Of a DNA stretch of 64,000 bases, positions 1 through 7,958 are shown piece after piece; position 1 is the first letter of the stretch; every line of letters begins with the position of its first letter. The DNA is taken from contig CADEFN010000006.1 in NCBI GenBank assembly GCA_902826615.1, forward strand, positions 62,001 through 126,000, in the 5' to 3' direction. The DNA is from an uncultured Gemmatimonadota bacterium. GTDB lineage: Bacteria > Gemmatimonadota > Gemmatimonadetes > Gemmatimonadales > Gemmatimonadaceae. The position numbers were made by a program, and so were the translations under genes. The notes below the pieces were generated by a model. That model searched no databases, was not told the origin of the DNA, and saw only the letters and a list, made by a program, of their open reading frames with translations.

Positions 1-2
1 GC

Positions 3-152
3 ATGCTCGACCGGCTCATTGAAGGATGGCTGCTCAAGCCCTTCTCGAAGGTGCTCACCGTGGAGCATGCATTTCACCATCCGATTCCTCCGGGGGGCAC
101 CATGCGCCGCTTCGAGGATACCGCCGTGACCGTGTATCGCGCGGGTCCCTGA
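3..152 (+). CDS. C-terminal end of an unidentified protein (cut by window start)
   Basis: An open frame runs in from the left edge and ends at TGA 150-152, giving at least 49 residues. The visible tail contains a hydrophobic start (LIEGWLLKPF) and a short stretch with two histidines followed by PIPPGG. I do not recognise the family, and the fragment is too short to assign. It points toward the convergent minus-strand gene that ends at 165, only 12 bases away. An internal ATG at 3 exists, but the frame is open to the edge, so the true start is probably upstream of the window. Confidence 0.5.
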   Translation: MLDRLIEGWLLKPFSKVLTVEHAFHHPIPPGGTMRRFEDTAVTVYRAGP

Positions 153-164
153 GGCGGGCCCCTC

Positions 165-884
165 TCAGCGAACCGACAGCGCGGGAATGCCGCGCACAAT
201 GATGGTCTTTCGCGCGGCAATCAGGCCGTCGGCGGTTGAGCGGCGCGTGCGCGTCCGGTACGAATGCCACTCGCCAAGCGAGCGAATGCCAAAGACGCGA
301 AGATAGTCCCACCCGTCGCTCACCAGCATGCGGCCGGTTTCACTCCACAGGTAGGGCCGGTTTGCGCGCTCCCCATCCCGCAGCGCCGACAGCTGCAGCT
401 CGAAGCGCTGGTGCATCCCCGGAGTCACGCGGTAGTACTCGAACACGGTCAGTTGCGCCGTGTCTCCAGCTACCGAATCACTCAGCGATGCAATCATCTC
501 CACGAACTGGTCATGATGGGACTGCGTCATGGCGGAGAGTGTGCCGTACAACTGGAACGCCGACGGCCCCGACGCCGGGGCGGTGCGCAGTGCTTCATTG
601 CCGGCATCCATCCCGGCCATGCCATCGTAGCTGCTGACGATCACCAGATCGAGTGGCTCAGGACTTTCGGCTTCGCGGTAGGCCCGAAAGCGCTTGAGGG
701 GAGCGTTCCCGATGTAGATCGGCTTGAGCTGCTCCTCGTAGATGCGCAGGGCATCGCCGCCGCGTCCGGGCTGGAAGAGGAAGGTGACGATCTGCCGCAC
801 CTGCTGCGCCCCAGCGGCGCAGGGACTCAGGACCAGGGAGGTGAGGAGCGGTACCACGGCAAGGCGAGACGGCAGCATGGTCAT
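165..884 (-). CDS. Secreted hypothetical protein, possible dimeric alpha/beta-barrel fold
   Basis: The 239-residue protein starts with a clear signal peptide (hydrophobic run at residues 9-22, then AAGAQQ as a likely cleavage zone near residue 26). The mature part has blocks such as QIVTFLFQPGRGGDAL and TVFEYYRVTPGMHQRFE. These two half-repeats begin with a beta strand and resemble the duplicated ferredoxin-like folds of the NIPSNAP/ABM type. That resemblance is my inference from pattern only. It is the last gene of a minus-strand series, 30 bases after the DUF4249 gene, so it may be co-expressed with the TonB receptor. No catalytic residues can be named. Confidence 0.7.
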   Translation of the reverse strand: MTMLPSRLAVVPLLTSLVLSPCAAGAQQVRQIVTFLFQPGRGGDALRIYEEQLKPIYIGNAPLKRFRAYREAESPEPLDLVIVSSYDGMAGMDAGNEALRTAPASGPSAFQLYGTLSAMTQSHHDQFVEMIASLSDSVAGDTAQLTVFEYYRVTPGMHQRFELQLSALRDGERANRPYLWSETGRMLVSDGWDYLRVFGIRSLGEWHSYRTRTRRSTADGLIAARKTIIVRGIPALSVR

Positions 885-914
885 TCATCGCCGGTTGAGA
901 GGTGTCCGGCAGGC

Positions 915-1760
915 CTAACGACGGACGGCAAACGCCTCCGACACCTCGGACACTGAAAAGTAGCCCAACGCCGGTTGTTGCGGGTTGGTCAGGTTCCCGA
1001 TGTTGCCACGAAGGCTGGCCGGCGGCACCGAGAAGATGGATCCGTCGCCGGAGACCTGGTCGGTCAGCGCGAAGTAGTAGCGATAGAGCGCTTCGGAAAT
1101 GCCGGTCTGCCTGACGAGCACCCGCGACCCCACCTTGATGTCCACACCCTCGAAGGGCTGGTAGCCCAGCACCGGCTTGCCGTCCACGGCGTCATCGGGT
1201 GCGATGATGCGAGCCTTGAAGACCGAGTCCGGACCCAGCAGACGCACACCATCCACAAACTGATCCCAGAGGTAGAAGTTCTTCTCGCCAGCAGGATCCC
1301 GCGTGTCAATCGTCGCGCGCACGCCGCCCTCACCGGAGAATCGCCCGGGCTTGGGTTTGTCGAAGTAGAGTGAGTCGATGGCGGTGACCGTCACCGTGGA
1401 CTCGCGACCCTCGAAACGCTGACCTTCCCAGTCGATGCGCAGCGTGTAGGTGCGACCACGCTCCACGGCAAGCGACGACGTCACGTACACACCGGCGGTC
1501 GCCGACTCGGTGAAGGGATAACTCCGGCCGGTGTTGTCGGTGACCAGCACCGTGGCCCCGCGTGCCGCAGGCGGCAACACGTTGCTGAAATACGAACCCG
1601 TCGTACTCAGCTTGATGGATTGTGTCCCGCCAGTGCTGCCGTGTATGCGCTCCAGTTTCGCTTCCACCACAAGGCGACGCGGCCCCTCGGTGATATCCAC
1701 GTCCACCACACGCTCGCAGGCCGCAAGCGGCATCAGCACGGCAAAAAACCATCGTCGCAT
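915..1760 (-). CDS. DUF4249-type lipoprotein paired with a TonB-dependent receptor
   Basis: The protein has 281 residues. It begins with a lipoprotein signal (MRRWFFAVLMPLAAC), with Cys15 the predicted lipidation site. The remainder is beta-rich with an early strand RRLVVEAKLE, a middle segment YFSNVLPPAARGATVLVTD and a conserved-looking LRIDWEGQRF, the order expected for the DUF4249 family. That family is known mainly from Bacteroidota, where it sits beside TonB receptors. Here it lies 8 bases downstream of the receptor gene on the same strand. It is probably outer-membrane anchored on the periplasmic or surface side, helping the receptor bind its ligand. Its stop codon TAG lies inside a copy of the recurrent word CGTTAGGC. 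Confidence 0.82.
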   Translation of the reverse strand: MRRWFFAVLMPLAACERVVDVDITEGPRRLVVEAKLERIHGSTGGTQSIKLSTTGSYFSNVLPPAARGATVLVTDNTGRSYPFTESATAGVYVTSSLAVERGRTYTLRIDWEGQRFEGRESTVTVTAIDSLYFDKPKPGRFSGEGGVRATIDTRDPAGEKNFYLWDQFVDGVRLLGPDSVFKARIIAPDDAVDGKPVLGYQPFEGVDIKVGSRVLVRQTGISEALYRYYFALTDQVSGDGSIFSVPPASLRGNIGNLTNPQQPALGYFSVSEVSEAFAVRR

Positions 1761-1768
1761 TGCGCGGC

Positions 1769-4132
1769 TCAGAACTTGAAGGTGTACGAGATACTCGGCA
1801 CGATGCCAAACACGGAAAGCTGCACGGCTTCGGTACGGAGGGGCTGACCCTCCGCCTGACGGAAACTCATGCTCTGGGCGTTGAACCGGTTGTAGGCGTT
1901 GAACACCCCGAACTGCAGCTCGTTGCGACGCCCGCTGCGTGTGAGGCTCAGGTCGAGCCGGTGGTACATGGGGAGTCGCTGACTGTTACGTGGCCCGTAC
2001 TCCGGCACCACGAAGTCATCGATCACATACCGGGACACCGGATATGTTGTCGGCAATCCGCTCGCCGCCGTAAAGGTGCTGCCGAGTGTCCATCGCTTCC
2101 ACAGGGGTCGCACCGCGACAATGGCGAGGTCGTGCGTCTTGTCGGTCGGTGAGTTGAACCACGCGCCATTGTTGATGCCGGCATTGGGACCGGCCACAAA
2201 ACGCTGCTCGGCGCGACTGAGCGTGTAGCTGATCCAGCCCGTCAGGTCTCCCATCTGCTTGCGGAGAAAGAGCTCCAGGCCGTATGACCTACCCACACCT
2301 TGCAGCAGCGCCGTTTCAACCTGCGGATTGAGGATCACGTCGGAGCCGTCCACAAAGTCCAGCACGTTGTACGACCGTTTGAAGTACGTCTCGGCGGAGA
2401 ACTCATAGGCGCCCCCGCGCAGTGTCGATTGGTATCCCACCGCGAATTGGTCAGCTCGCTGCGGCTTGACCCACGGCCCCACCGGTTCCCAGACGTCGAG
2501 TGGGGTCGGGGAGTTGGTCCGCGTGGCGAGGAGCAGGTACTGTCGTGTGCGCGCGTAGCTCGCTTTCAGCGACGCGGTGGGAGTCAGGCCGACCCGGAGC
2601 GACACCCGGGGCTCAATACCGCCGGCGTCGCTGATTGTGCCAGACGTCACGCGGGTGCTGTCGATCGGTAGTGAGGGTTCGTAGCGCCGCAGCACCTCGT
2701 TCCACGTCACCGGACGACCTTCGGCATACTGGTATGTGGTGCCGGGACCACGACGTGCGAAGTACGAGTAGCGCGCCCCGTAGTGCAGGGTGAAGCGGTC
2801 ACTCAGATCAACCACGTGACCCACGTAGGCAGCGCCCGAAAGACCACTTCTCGAATTGACCCGCACCGGGTTCACCGCCGCGGTGTCGGCCGGTACCAGA
2901 TCGCCGGGGCGAATGGACTGTCCCGCAATCTCGGCGCCGAACTCGAGCACATTGCGCTCGGAGAAGTGATACGACTCGTCGAGGCGAATCTCCTGACTCG
3001 TGATATGCGACGTCCAGTCGACATCGGAATCGAGGAAGGCAAAGCCCAGCAGGTAGTCGTAACTCCCCACGGTGTAGGAGAGTTTGGAGAAGAGGCGTGA
3101 CTTGAAGATCTGGTTCCAGCGCACCGTCCCCGACACATTGCCCCACCCGGCCTCGAAGTCGCGCGAGGGGCTGAAGAGATCGCGTCCGGCGTAGGCCGAG
3201 GCCATGATCGTCCCCGTCTTGCCTAACGGGACGTTGGCCTTGGCATTGAAATCGTAGAAGTAGGCCCGGGAGTCTCGCACCGAGGTGTCCGGCGCCAGCT
3301 TGAGAAAGAGATCGGCGTACGAACGTCGCCCCGCCAGGAGAAAGGAACCCTTGGTGCCGCCGAGGGGCCCCTCGAGCAACACACGACTCGACAAGAGACC
3401 GATGGACGCCGTGCCCCCGAAATCCTGCGCATTCCCCTCGCGCTGCCGGGCATCGAGCACCGATGAGAGGCGACCGCCAAACCGCGGCGGGATGGCACCC
3501 TTGTAGAGCGTCATGTCAGCCACTGCATCGGCGTTGAACACCGAGAGGAACCCCAGCACGTGCGCCGGATTGTAGATCGTGGCCTCGTCGAGGAGAATCA
3601 GATTCTGGTCGTTGGTGCCGCCCCGCACGCTGAAGGCGGTCGAGAAGTCGCTGGACCGTGACACACCCGGCAGCAGCGTGATGCTGCGCAGGGGGTCCAC
3701 CTCACCTAACGCGGCCGGAGCCTGCCGGATGATGTTGAGGTCGAGGCGGGCCACACTCATCTCGGCGGTGCTCGGGTCCACGTCCGATTTCTCCTGATCG
3801 GCCGACACCACCACGCGCTGCAGTTCGGGGGGGCGCGACGTCAGCAGGAGGTCGAAGGTCGTGGCGTCCGTCAATGTCACAGTTGTGTCAAGCGGAGCAA
3901 AGCCGATGGCACGCACCCGCAGACGGTGTGCACCCGGGCGGAGATTCAGGAAGTAGAACCCATCGGCGTTGCTCTGCGAGCGCGCCGAATCACCATCGGC
4001 CGAGAGCAGCGCGTAACGAATCACCTCACGTGAGGCCGCGTCCCGGATGTATCCACTGAGCTGCACTCGGGGCTGTGCTGCTGCGAGGGCGGGGACGCAG
4101 GCGAGCAGCAGCCCGGCAAAAAGACGAAGCAT
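1769..4132 (-). CDS. TonB-dependent outer membrane receptor with carboxypeptidase-like N-terminal domain
   Basis: The 787-residue protein starts with a signal peptide (about residues 1-20, ending ALAAAQ). Next come a carboxypeptidase-regulatory-like beta sandwich (about 22-105, with the DGFYFLNLRPG type turn), a plug domain (about 120-235, containing FSVRGGTNDQNLILLDE and APPRF-like IPPRFGGRLSS), and a long barrel. The chain ends in YTFKF, and a terminal aromatic residue is typical of barrel insertion signals. It would import a ligand across the outer membrane using TonB energy, and the ligand is unknown. Its ATG overlaps the TAA of the upstream dehydrogenase gene by one base, and the DUF4249 gene follows after 8 bases. 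All three are probably one transcript. Confidence 0.93.
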   Translation of the reverse strand: MLRLFAGLLLACVPALAAAQPRVQLSGYIRDAASREVIRYALLSADGDSARSQSNADGFYFLNLRPGAHRLRVRAIGFAPLDTTVTLTDATTFDLLLTSRPPELQRVVVSADQEKSDVDPSTAEMSVARLDLNIIRQAPAALGEVDPLRSITLLPGVSRSSDFSTAFSVRGGTNDQNLILLDEATIYNPAHVLGFLSVFNADAVADMTLYKGAIPPRFGGRLSSVLDARQREGNAQDFGGTASIGLLSSRVLLEGPLGGTKGSFLLAGRRSYADLFLKLAPDTSVRDSRAYFYDFNAKANVPLGKTGTIMASAYAGRDLFSPSRDFEAGWGNVSGTVRWNQIFKSRLFSKLSYTVGSYDYLLGFAFLDSDVDWTSHITSQEIRLDESYHFSERNVLEFGAEIAGQSIRPGDLVPADTAAVNPVRVNSRSGLSGAAYVGHVVDLSDRFTLHYGARYSYFARRGPGTTYQYAEGRPVTWNEVLRRYEPSLPIDSTRVTSGTISDAGGIEPRVSLRVGLTPTASLKASYARTRQYLLLATRTNSPTPLDVWEPVGPWVKPQRADQFAVGYQSTLRGGAYEFSAETYFKRSYNVLDFVDGSDVILNPQVETALLQGVGRSYGLELFLRKQMGDLTGWISYTLSRAEQRFVAGPNAGINNGAWFNSPTDKTHDLAIVAVRPLWKRWTLGSTFTAASGLPTTYPVSRYVIDDFVVPEYGPRNSQRLPMYHRLDLSLTRSGRRNELQFGVFNAYNRFNAQSMSFRQAEGQPLRTEAVQLSVFGIVPSISYTFKF

Positions 4133-4914
4133 TACACGCGGGTTTTCTGGTAACGTCGCGCGCTCCCTCGCAGGAGAGCGCGCGGCAAATGGCGAAGCAG
4201 AAAGACAATGAGCTTCCAGCGAAGCGAAGGAACCACGACCACGGGACCCCTACGGTCGATGGCCCGCAAAGAGTCACGCACCACCGCTTCGGCAGTCATC
4301 CAGAGACTGATCGGGATGGCGCCCATGTTCATCCGGGCGCGCTCGTGAAACTCGGTGCGGGTGAAGCCGGGGCAAAGCACCTGCACCTGCACCCCGGTGC
4401 CCTCCAATTCAAGGGACAATGATTCCATGTAGATGCGCTGGTACCCTTTGGTCGCCGTGTAGTTCACATTCGCGGCGCTGATGGAGAACGATGCAACGGA
4501 TGACACGGCGATGAGGGTTCCCGCATTTCGTTCAAGCATGGCAGGCAGGGCGGCCCGAACAAGGCGGTCGGTGGCCGTCACGTGCAGCATCACCATCTGC
4601 TCCTGCGCCGAAGCCTCTGTGCGGTGCAGCAGTCCCTTGGTGCCGAATCCCGCGTTATGCACCAGCAACTCGACCGGGTGTTCGGCAATCCACGACGACA
4701 CTTTGCCGATCCCCTCACTCGACGCGAGGTCGGCCTGTATGACACCCACGGTGACGCCGTACGCGGCCGCGAGCTCGGTCGCTGTCGCATTCAGTCGCTG
4801 CTCATCGCGGGCCACGAGGGCGAGATCATGCTGGCGAGCGGCGAGCTGTCGTGCGTACTCCAGTCCTATTCCCGCTGTTGCTCCCGTAATCAGGGCAAGT
4901 GGGCGCGATGACAT
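4132..4914 (-). CDS. Short-chain dehydrogenase/reductase (SDR)
   Basis: The 260-residue cytoplasmic oxidoreductase has the classical SDR pattern. The dinucleotide-binding motif TGATAGIG lies at residues 10-17, NAG follows near residue 90 (LLVHNAGFGTKG), a serine lies in AVSSVASF, and the active-site pair is Y-x-x-x-K in NYTATKGYQ near residue 155. An arginine-rich VARDEQR after the second strand suggests NADP(H) preference. The C-terminal 45 residues (RRGPVVVVPSLRWKLIVFLLRHLPRALL) contain a hydrophobic stretch that may dock to the membrane, as in fatty-acid or sterol-type SDRs. The substrate is unknown. It follows the glycosyltransferase gene by 47 bases and is translationally coupled (TAATG) to the TonB receptor. 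Confidence 0.9.
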   Translation of the reverse strand: MSSRPLALITGATAGIGLEYARQLAARQHDLALVARDEQRLNATATELAAAYGVTVGVIQADLASSEGIGKVSSWIAEHPVELLVHNAGFGTKGLLHRTEASAQEQMVMLHVTATDRLVRAALPAMLERNAGTLIAVSSVASFSISAANVNYTATKGYQRIYMESLSLELEGTGVQVQVLCPGFTRTEFHERARMNMGAIPISLWMTAEAVVRDSLRAIDRRGPVVVVPSLRWKLIVFLLRHLPRALLRGSARRYQKTRV

Positions 4915-4961
4915 GAGGTGTGTGATCTCCTGAAGCCGACGTGCCGCGCACCCTCGCCGAC

Positions 4962-6434
4962 TCAGCGGCTCGGCGCACTCCCGGGGTTGGCCAGGCGAAT
5001 CAGCTGGAAACGATCGTTTTCGAACGTCACGCTGAAGTCCCCAGGTGAGAGGGTCGCCAGCGGCAGGAGTGCCCGCGCATCGTCAGCGCGCTCCTTGTCA
5101 GCCACAACATAGCCGGATCCGATCTTCAGCAGCCACTCCCGAACCCGAGCGGGATCAGCCTCGGAGGGCCAGCCACTCGCGGAGCGGCCCGTCGACAAAC
5201 TCAGCACACGGGGATTCCAGAAGACCAGGTACGCGTCGGTGGGTGTCTCTTGTCGAATGCGGTCAGCCAGGGCCTCGAAGGCCTGGGACGTGACCAGCGT
5301 ATCTCTGGCATTGGGACGTACCATGAGGGCGTTCGACGCCGGGGCGGCAAGAAGCGCCACAACGGCAGCCGCGGTCATGATCCGGAGCTGACCGCCGGAC
5401 AGCCGGGTGCCTAACGCGGAAAGCCCTTCGAGGATGTAGATGATGAAAAAGGGCATGACGGGCAGCAGGTACCGGGCGTTCGGGACCCAATAGACGCAGA
5501 GCACGCCCATCAGCGTGGCCAGATAGGCTTCGGGGGCGGGAATGCCGTTGCGGAGTCGGCGAAAGAGGGCGAAGGCCGCGAGAGGTAGGGCCAGCGCCCA
5601 CAGGCCATACCGCGCGAGGTGACTGATCGGGTTGGCAAACAGGTAGGAGAAGAATCCGAGATACGAAATGGCGTGACTGGCGATGGCGCGTGGCGACCAG
5701 GTGAACTGCGACGCGTAGCTCGAGTCGGTGTGGAGCAGCAGGTTGTTGAAGACGGCCAGTGGCACGAAGGTCAGACCGACCGCGATCAGAAACGGCGTGA
5801 TCTTTCGGCGGCGCAAGACCTCGGCCCCACCGACCCCGAGAAGGAGCGCCAGACCAAAGGGACGGATCAGGTAGGCGATCGCGATGCCGAGTCCAACCAG
5901 CGCGCCCCATCGCCATGGCCTGGTGTCGTCCAGGTCGTTGCTGCGGACGTGCAGCAGCAGGAGAATCACCAGCAGCGAGACCAGCTGATACGGGGCATCT
6001 GATCCGATGCTGTTGTAGCTGAGCAGGTACAACGAGGAAAAGCCCAGGACGGCGATGCTCAGGAGCGCCATCCGCGGATGCAGCGTGCGCTTGGCAATCA
6101 AATACGCCGGCCAGAGCGAAAGGGCCAGGAAGACGGCGTTGAAGAGCTTGAACGCGGCGATGTTCAAGCCAACCGCCGCGTACAGCGGCAAGAGCAGCAG
6201 CGGAAGGCCCGACGGATAGGAGTTTGCCCCTACCTCGGTGGTGGATTCCGGCTGGTAGATGTAGCCGGTGCTCGCATACGGCTGCCCCTCGATGATGTTC
6301 CTCGTATGCATCAGGTACATCGCCCAGTCCGTATCGTCGGCGCGCACCCCGGCGGTCTGATGGTACGCAAAGAAGGCAAACAAGCCGATGATCAGCAGTA
6401 CTGCCGCGACGGTGGCGGTGTTTGCGCGCCTCAC
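4962..6434 (-). CDS. GT39/ArnT-like membrane glycosyltransferase
   Basis: The 490-residue polytopic membrane protein has about ten to twelve hydrophobic segments. The first long periplasmic loop carries an acidic patch (D33, D34, D36 in ADDTDWAMY). Acidic residues in this loop are catalytic in the GT-C glycosyltransferases of the PMT/ArnT type, which move a sugar from a lipid-linked donor. The loop motif YPSGLPLLLLPLYAAVG also fits that superfamily. The gene begins with GTG at 6434, which overlaps the stop of the GT9 gene by four bases (GTGA), so the two are translationally coupled and probably act on the same surface glycan. A copy of CGTTAGGC lies inside it at 5409. Confidence 0.8.
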   Translation of the reverse strand: MRRANTATVAAVLLIIGLFAFFAYHQTAGVRADDTDWAMYLMHTRNIIEGQPYASTGYIYQPESTTEVGANSYPSGLPLLLLPLYAAVGLNIAAFKLFNAVFLALSLWPAYLIAKRTLHPRMALLSIAVLGFSSLYLLSYNSIGSDAPYQLVSLLVILLLLHVRSNDLDDTRPWRWGALVGLGIAIAYLIRPFGLALLLGVGGAEVLRRRKITPFLIAVGLTFVPLAVFNNLLLHTDSSYASQFTWSPRAIASHAISYLGFFSYLFANPISHLARYGLWALALPLAAFALFRRLRNGIPAPEAYLATLMGVLCVYWVPNARYLLPVMPFFIIYILEGLSALGTRLSGGQLRIMTAAAVVALLAAPASNALMVRPNARDTLVTSQAFEALADRIRQETPTDAYLVFWNPRVLSLSTGRSASGWPSEADPARVREWLLKIGSGYVVADKERADDARALLPLATLSPGDFSVTFENDRFQLIRLANPGSAPSR

Positions 6435-7609
6435 GTCTTGAGCACCCAGGGCTGGTTACGCGGCAGCGGAGCATTGGGGTCCAGCGCAAGACGCATGCAG
6501 ATGTTCTGTCCCTTGCAGGGCGGTTGCGCCGAGAGATGCACGCAGGGCGAGCACGGAATCTTGGTGTAGTGGATCTCGTCGATCCCCCGATCCGTGCCGC
6601 GCAGCAAGGTGCGTGGATCGGTCGGCCCCCAGAATGACACCGTGCGCTGCCCCAGCAGACGGTTGAAGTGGAGGAGGGCGGAGTCCACGCACACCGCTTC
6701 GTTCATGGCGGCCAGAACGCGAACTGAATCCTTCAGTTTGGTTTCGCCCGCGTGATTGTGAATGCTCACACGCTCACCGAATCGCTCGGTCAATAACGCC
6801 TTCATCGTCTCCAGCTCAGGCCGGTCGGCTGGGGCGCCGAGCATGTGAAGCGCCACTGGCTGTGTGGCCTCGAGACCCTCGATCCGCTTTGCGATGAGGC
6901 CCGGCCAGTCCTCGGGGCGCAACATGCGCTCCCGGCTCAGCCCGGAGCATGTCGGTGCCAGCGCAATACGGTACGCCGGTGTGTCGAACGCCTGTGCAGG
7001 GCCCAGCGAACGCCGGAACTCCTCCGCACACTCGCGCAGGTCAACCGGCGTGGCACCGAAGATCATGGCAATCTGATCGTAGAACGAATAGATGCCGTTG
7101 GTGATGTTGCAAAACAGCAAGTGTGTGTTGAGATACCGTCGCCAGAACGAGAAGGTCGTGAAGAAGCCGACGCGGTTGCGTGCCGCCGTGAGCAGCGAAA
7201 AGACGGTGCTCAGCCGGCTGTGAATCTCGAGGTCGACGATGGCATCGTGGCGAAACAAACGGCGAAATGCCGCGATAGAATCCAGCCCGAGCGTGACCAG
7301 CCCCTTCTCCACGCGTACCACCACAATCTCGTCAAAGATGCCAAGCGATTCGCCAAAGGGGGCGATGGCTTCGGAGGTGATGAGGGTGAGCCGCTGGATG
7401 TGCGGCAGTCGCCGGAGTGCGAGCAGGGCGGGATAGGCGATGACCAGGCTGCCTCCACCCAGGAGCTTGAGTACGGCAATCTCCTTGACCGGCCCGAGTT
7501 CGTGGTCCCGCTTGAGCAGCTTGCCGAGCGCAATCGTCGGCACGCGCAGCACCGCGTGCAGGAAGCCCCCGAAGTAATAGTCGATCAGCAGCCGTGTTCT
7601 GAGCTTCAT
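6431..7609 (-). CDS. Glycosyltransferase family 9 (heptosyltransferase-like)
   Basis: The 392-residue protein has the GT9 layout. An N-terminal Rossmann half opens with AVLKLLGGGSLVIAYPALLALRR. The C-terminal half holds the nucleotide-sugar pattern CVDSALLHFNRLLGQ followed by TVSFWGPTDPRTL. Near the C-terminus four cysteines (about C353, C356, C365, C371) form a cluster that recurs in some GT9 proteins. The family transfers heptoses or related sugars to lipopolysaccharide-type cores in the cytoplasm. It is the first gene of a seven-gene minus-strand run, and the 349 bases upstream probably hold its promoter. Donor and acceptor cannot be told from sequence alone. Confidence 0.88.
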   Translation of the reverse strand: MKLRTRLLIDYYFGGFLHAVLRVPTIALGKLLKRDHELGPVKEIAVLKLLGGGSLVIAYPALLALRRLPHIQRLTLITSEAIAPFGESLGIFDEIVVVRVEKGLVTLGLDSIAAFRRLFRHDAIVDLEIHSRLSTVFSLLTAARNRVGFFTTFSFWRRYLNTHLLFCNITNGIYSFYDQIAMIFGATPVDLRECAEEFRRSLGPAQAFDTPAYRIALAPTCSGLSRERMLRPEDWPGLIAKRIEGLEATQPVALHMLGAPADRPELETMKALLTERFGERVSIHNHAGETKLKDSVRVLAAMNEAVCVDSALLHFNRLLGQRTVSFWGPTDPRTLLRGTDRGIDEIHYTKIPCSPCVHLSAQPPCKGQNICMRLALDPNAPLPRNQPWVLKT

Positions 7610-7958
7610 GCCGGAATGGCAGAGAGGATTGGGAGAGAAACGGCTGCACGCATACTCGTAAGGCGACGCTAACGATCAGGCGTGCATTAATCAATCGGGG
7701 CAGTACGGGACAACGGCGCCCTCGCACACGTCCCGGCGCGACACCTGCTGAAGTGTATCGGATATCACACACGCGTGGCCACCAGGTGCAGCGGGACGGG
7801 GGTACCCGGTGGCGCTCACTCGTTATGCAGCGGGCGTTCTGTCTCATCGCCCGGACCCGGACTTCTGCGCCGTCACGGAGCTGTGGTCACCGAGAAATCC
7901 CCCACCGCGACTCCGCTGGCCTTGACAGGTGCGTGTAGAGATAAGAAAATATCTCATC
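7610..7958. other. Intergenic region between divergent genes
   Basis: About 350 bases separate the start of the GT9 gene (minus) from the start of the permease gene (plus). There is no convincing coding frame. It contains locally AT-richer DNA (around 7680-7700, CATTAATCAATC), a GATATC near 7760, one copy of CGTTATGC at 7821-7828, and an inverted repeat just before the permease start. Promoters for both directions are expected here, but I cannot place them with confidence. Confidence 0.5.
7938..7955. promoter_or_regulatory. Inverted repeat in the leader of the permease gene
   Basis: A perfect six-base inverted repeat, GAGATA-agaaaa-TATCTC, ends three bases before the ATG at 7959. The left arm GAGATAAG also looks like a weak ribosome binding site. 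Either an operator or a small RNA hairpin that hides the ribosome site is possible. Confidence 0.4.
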
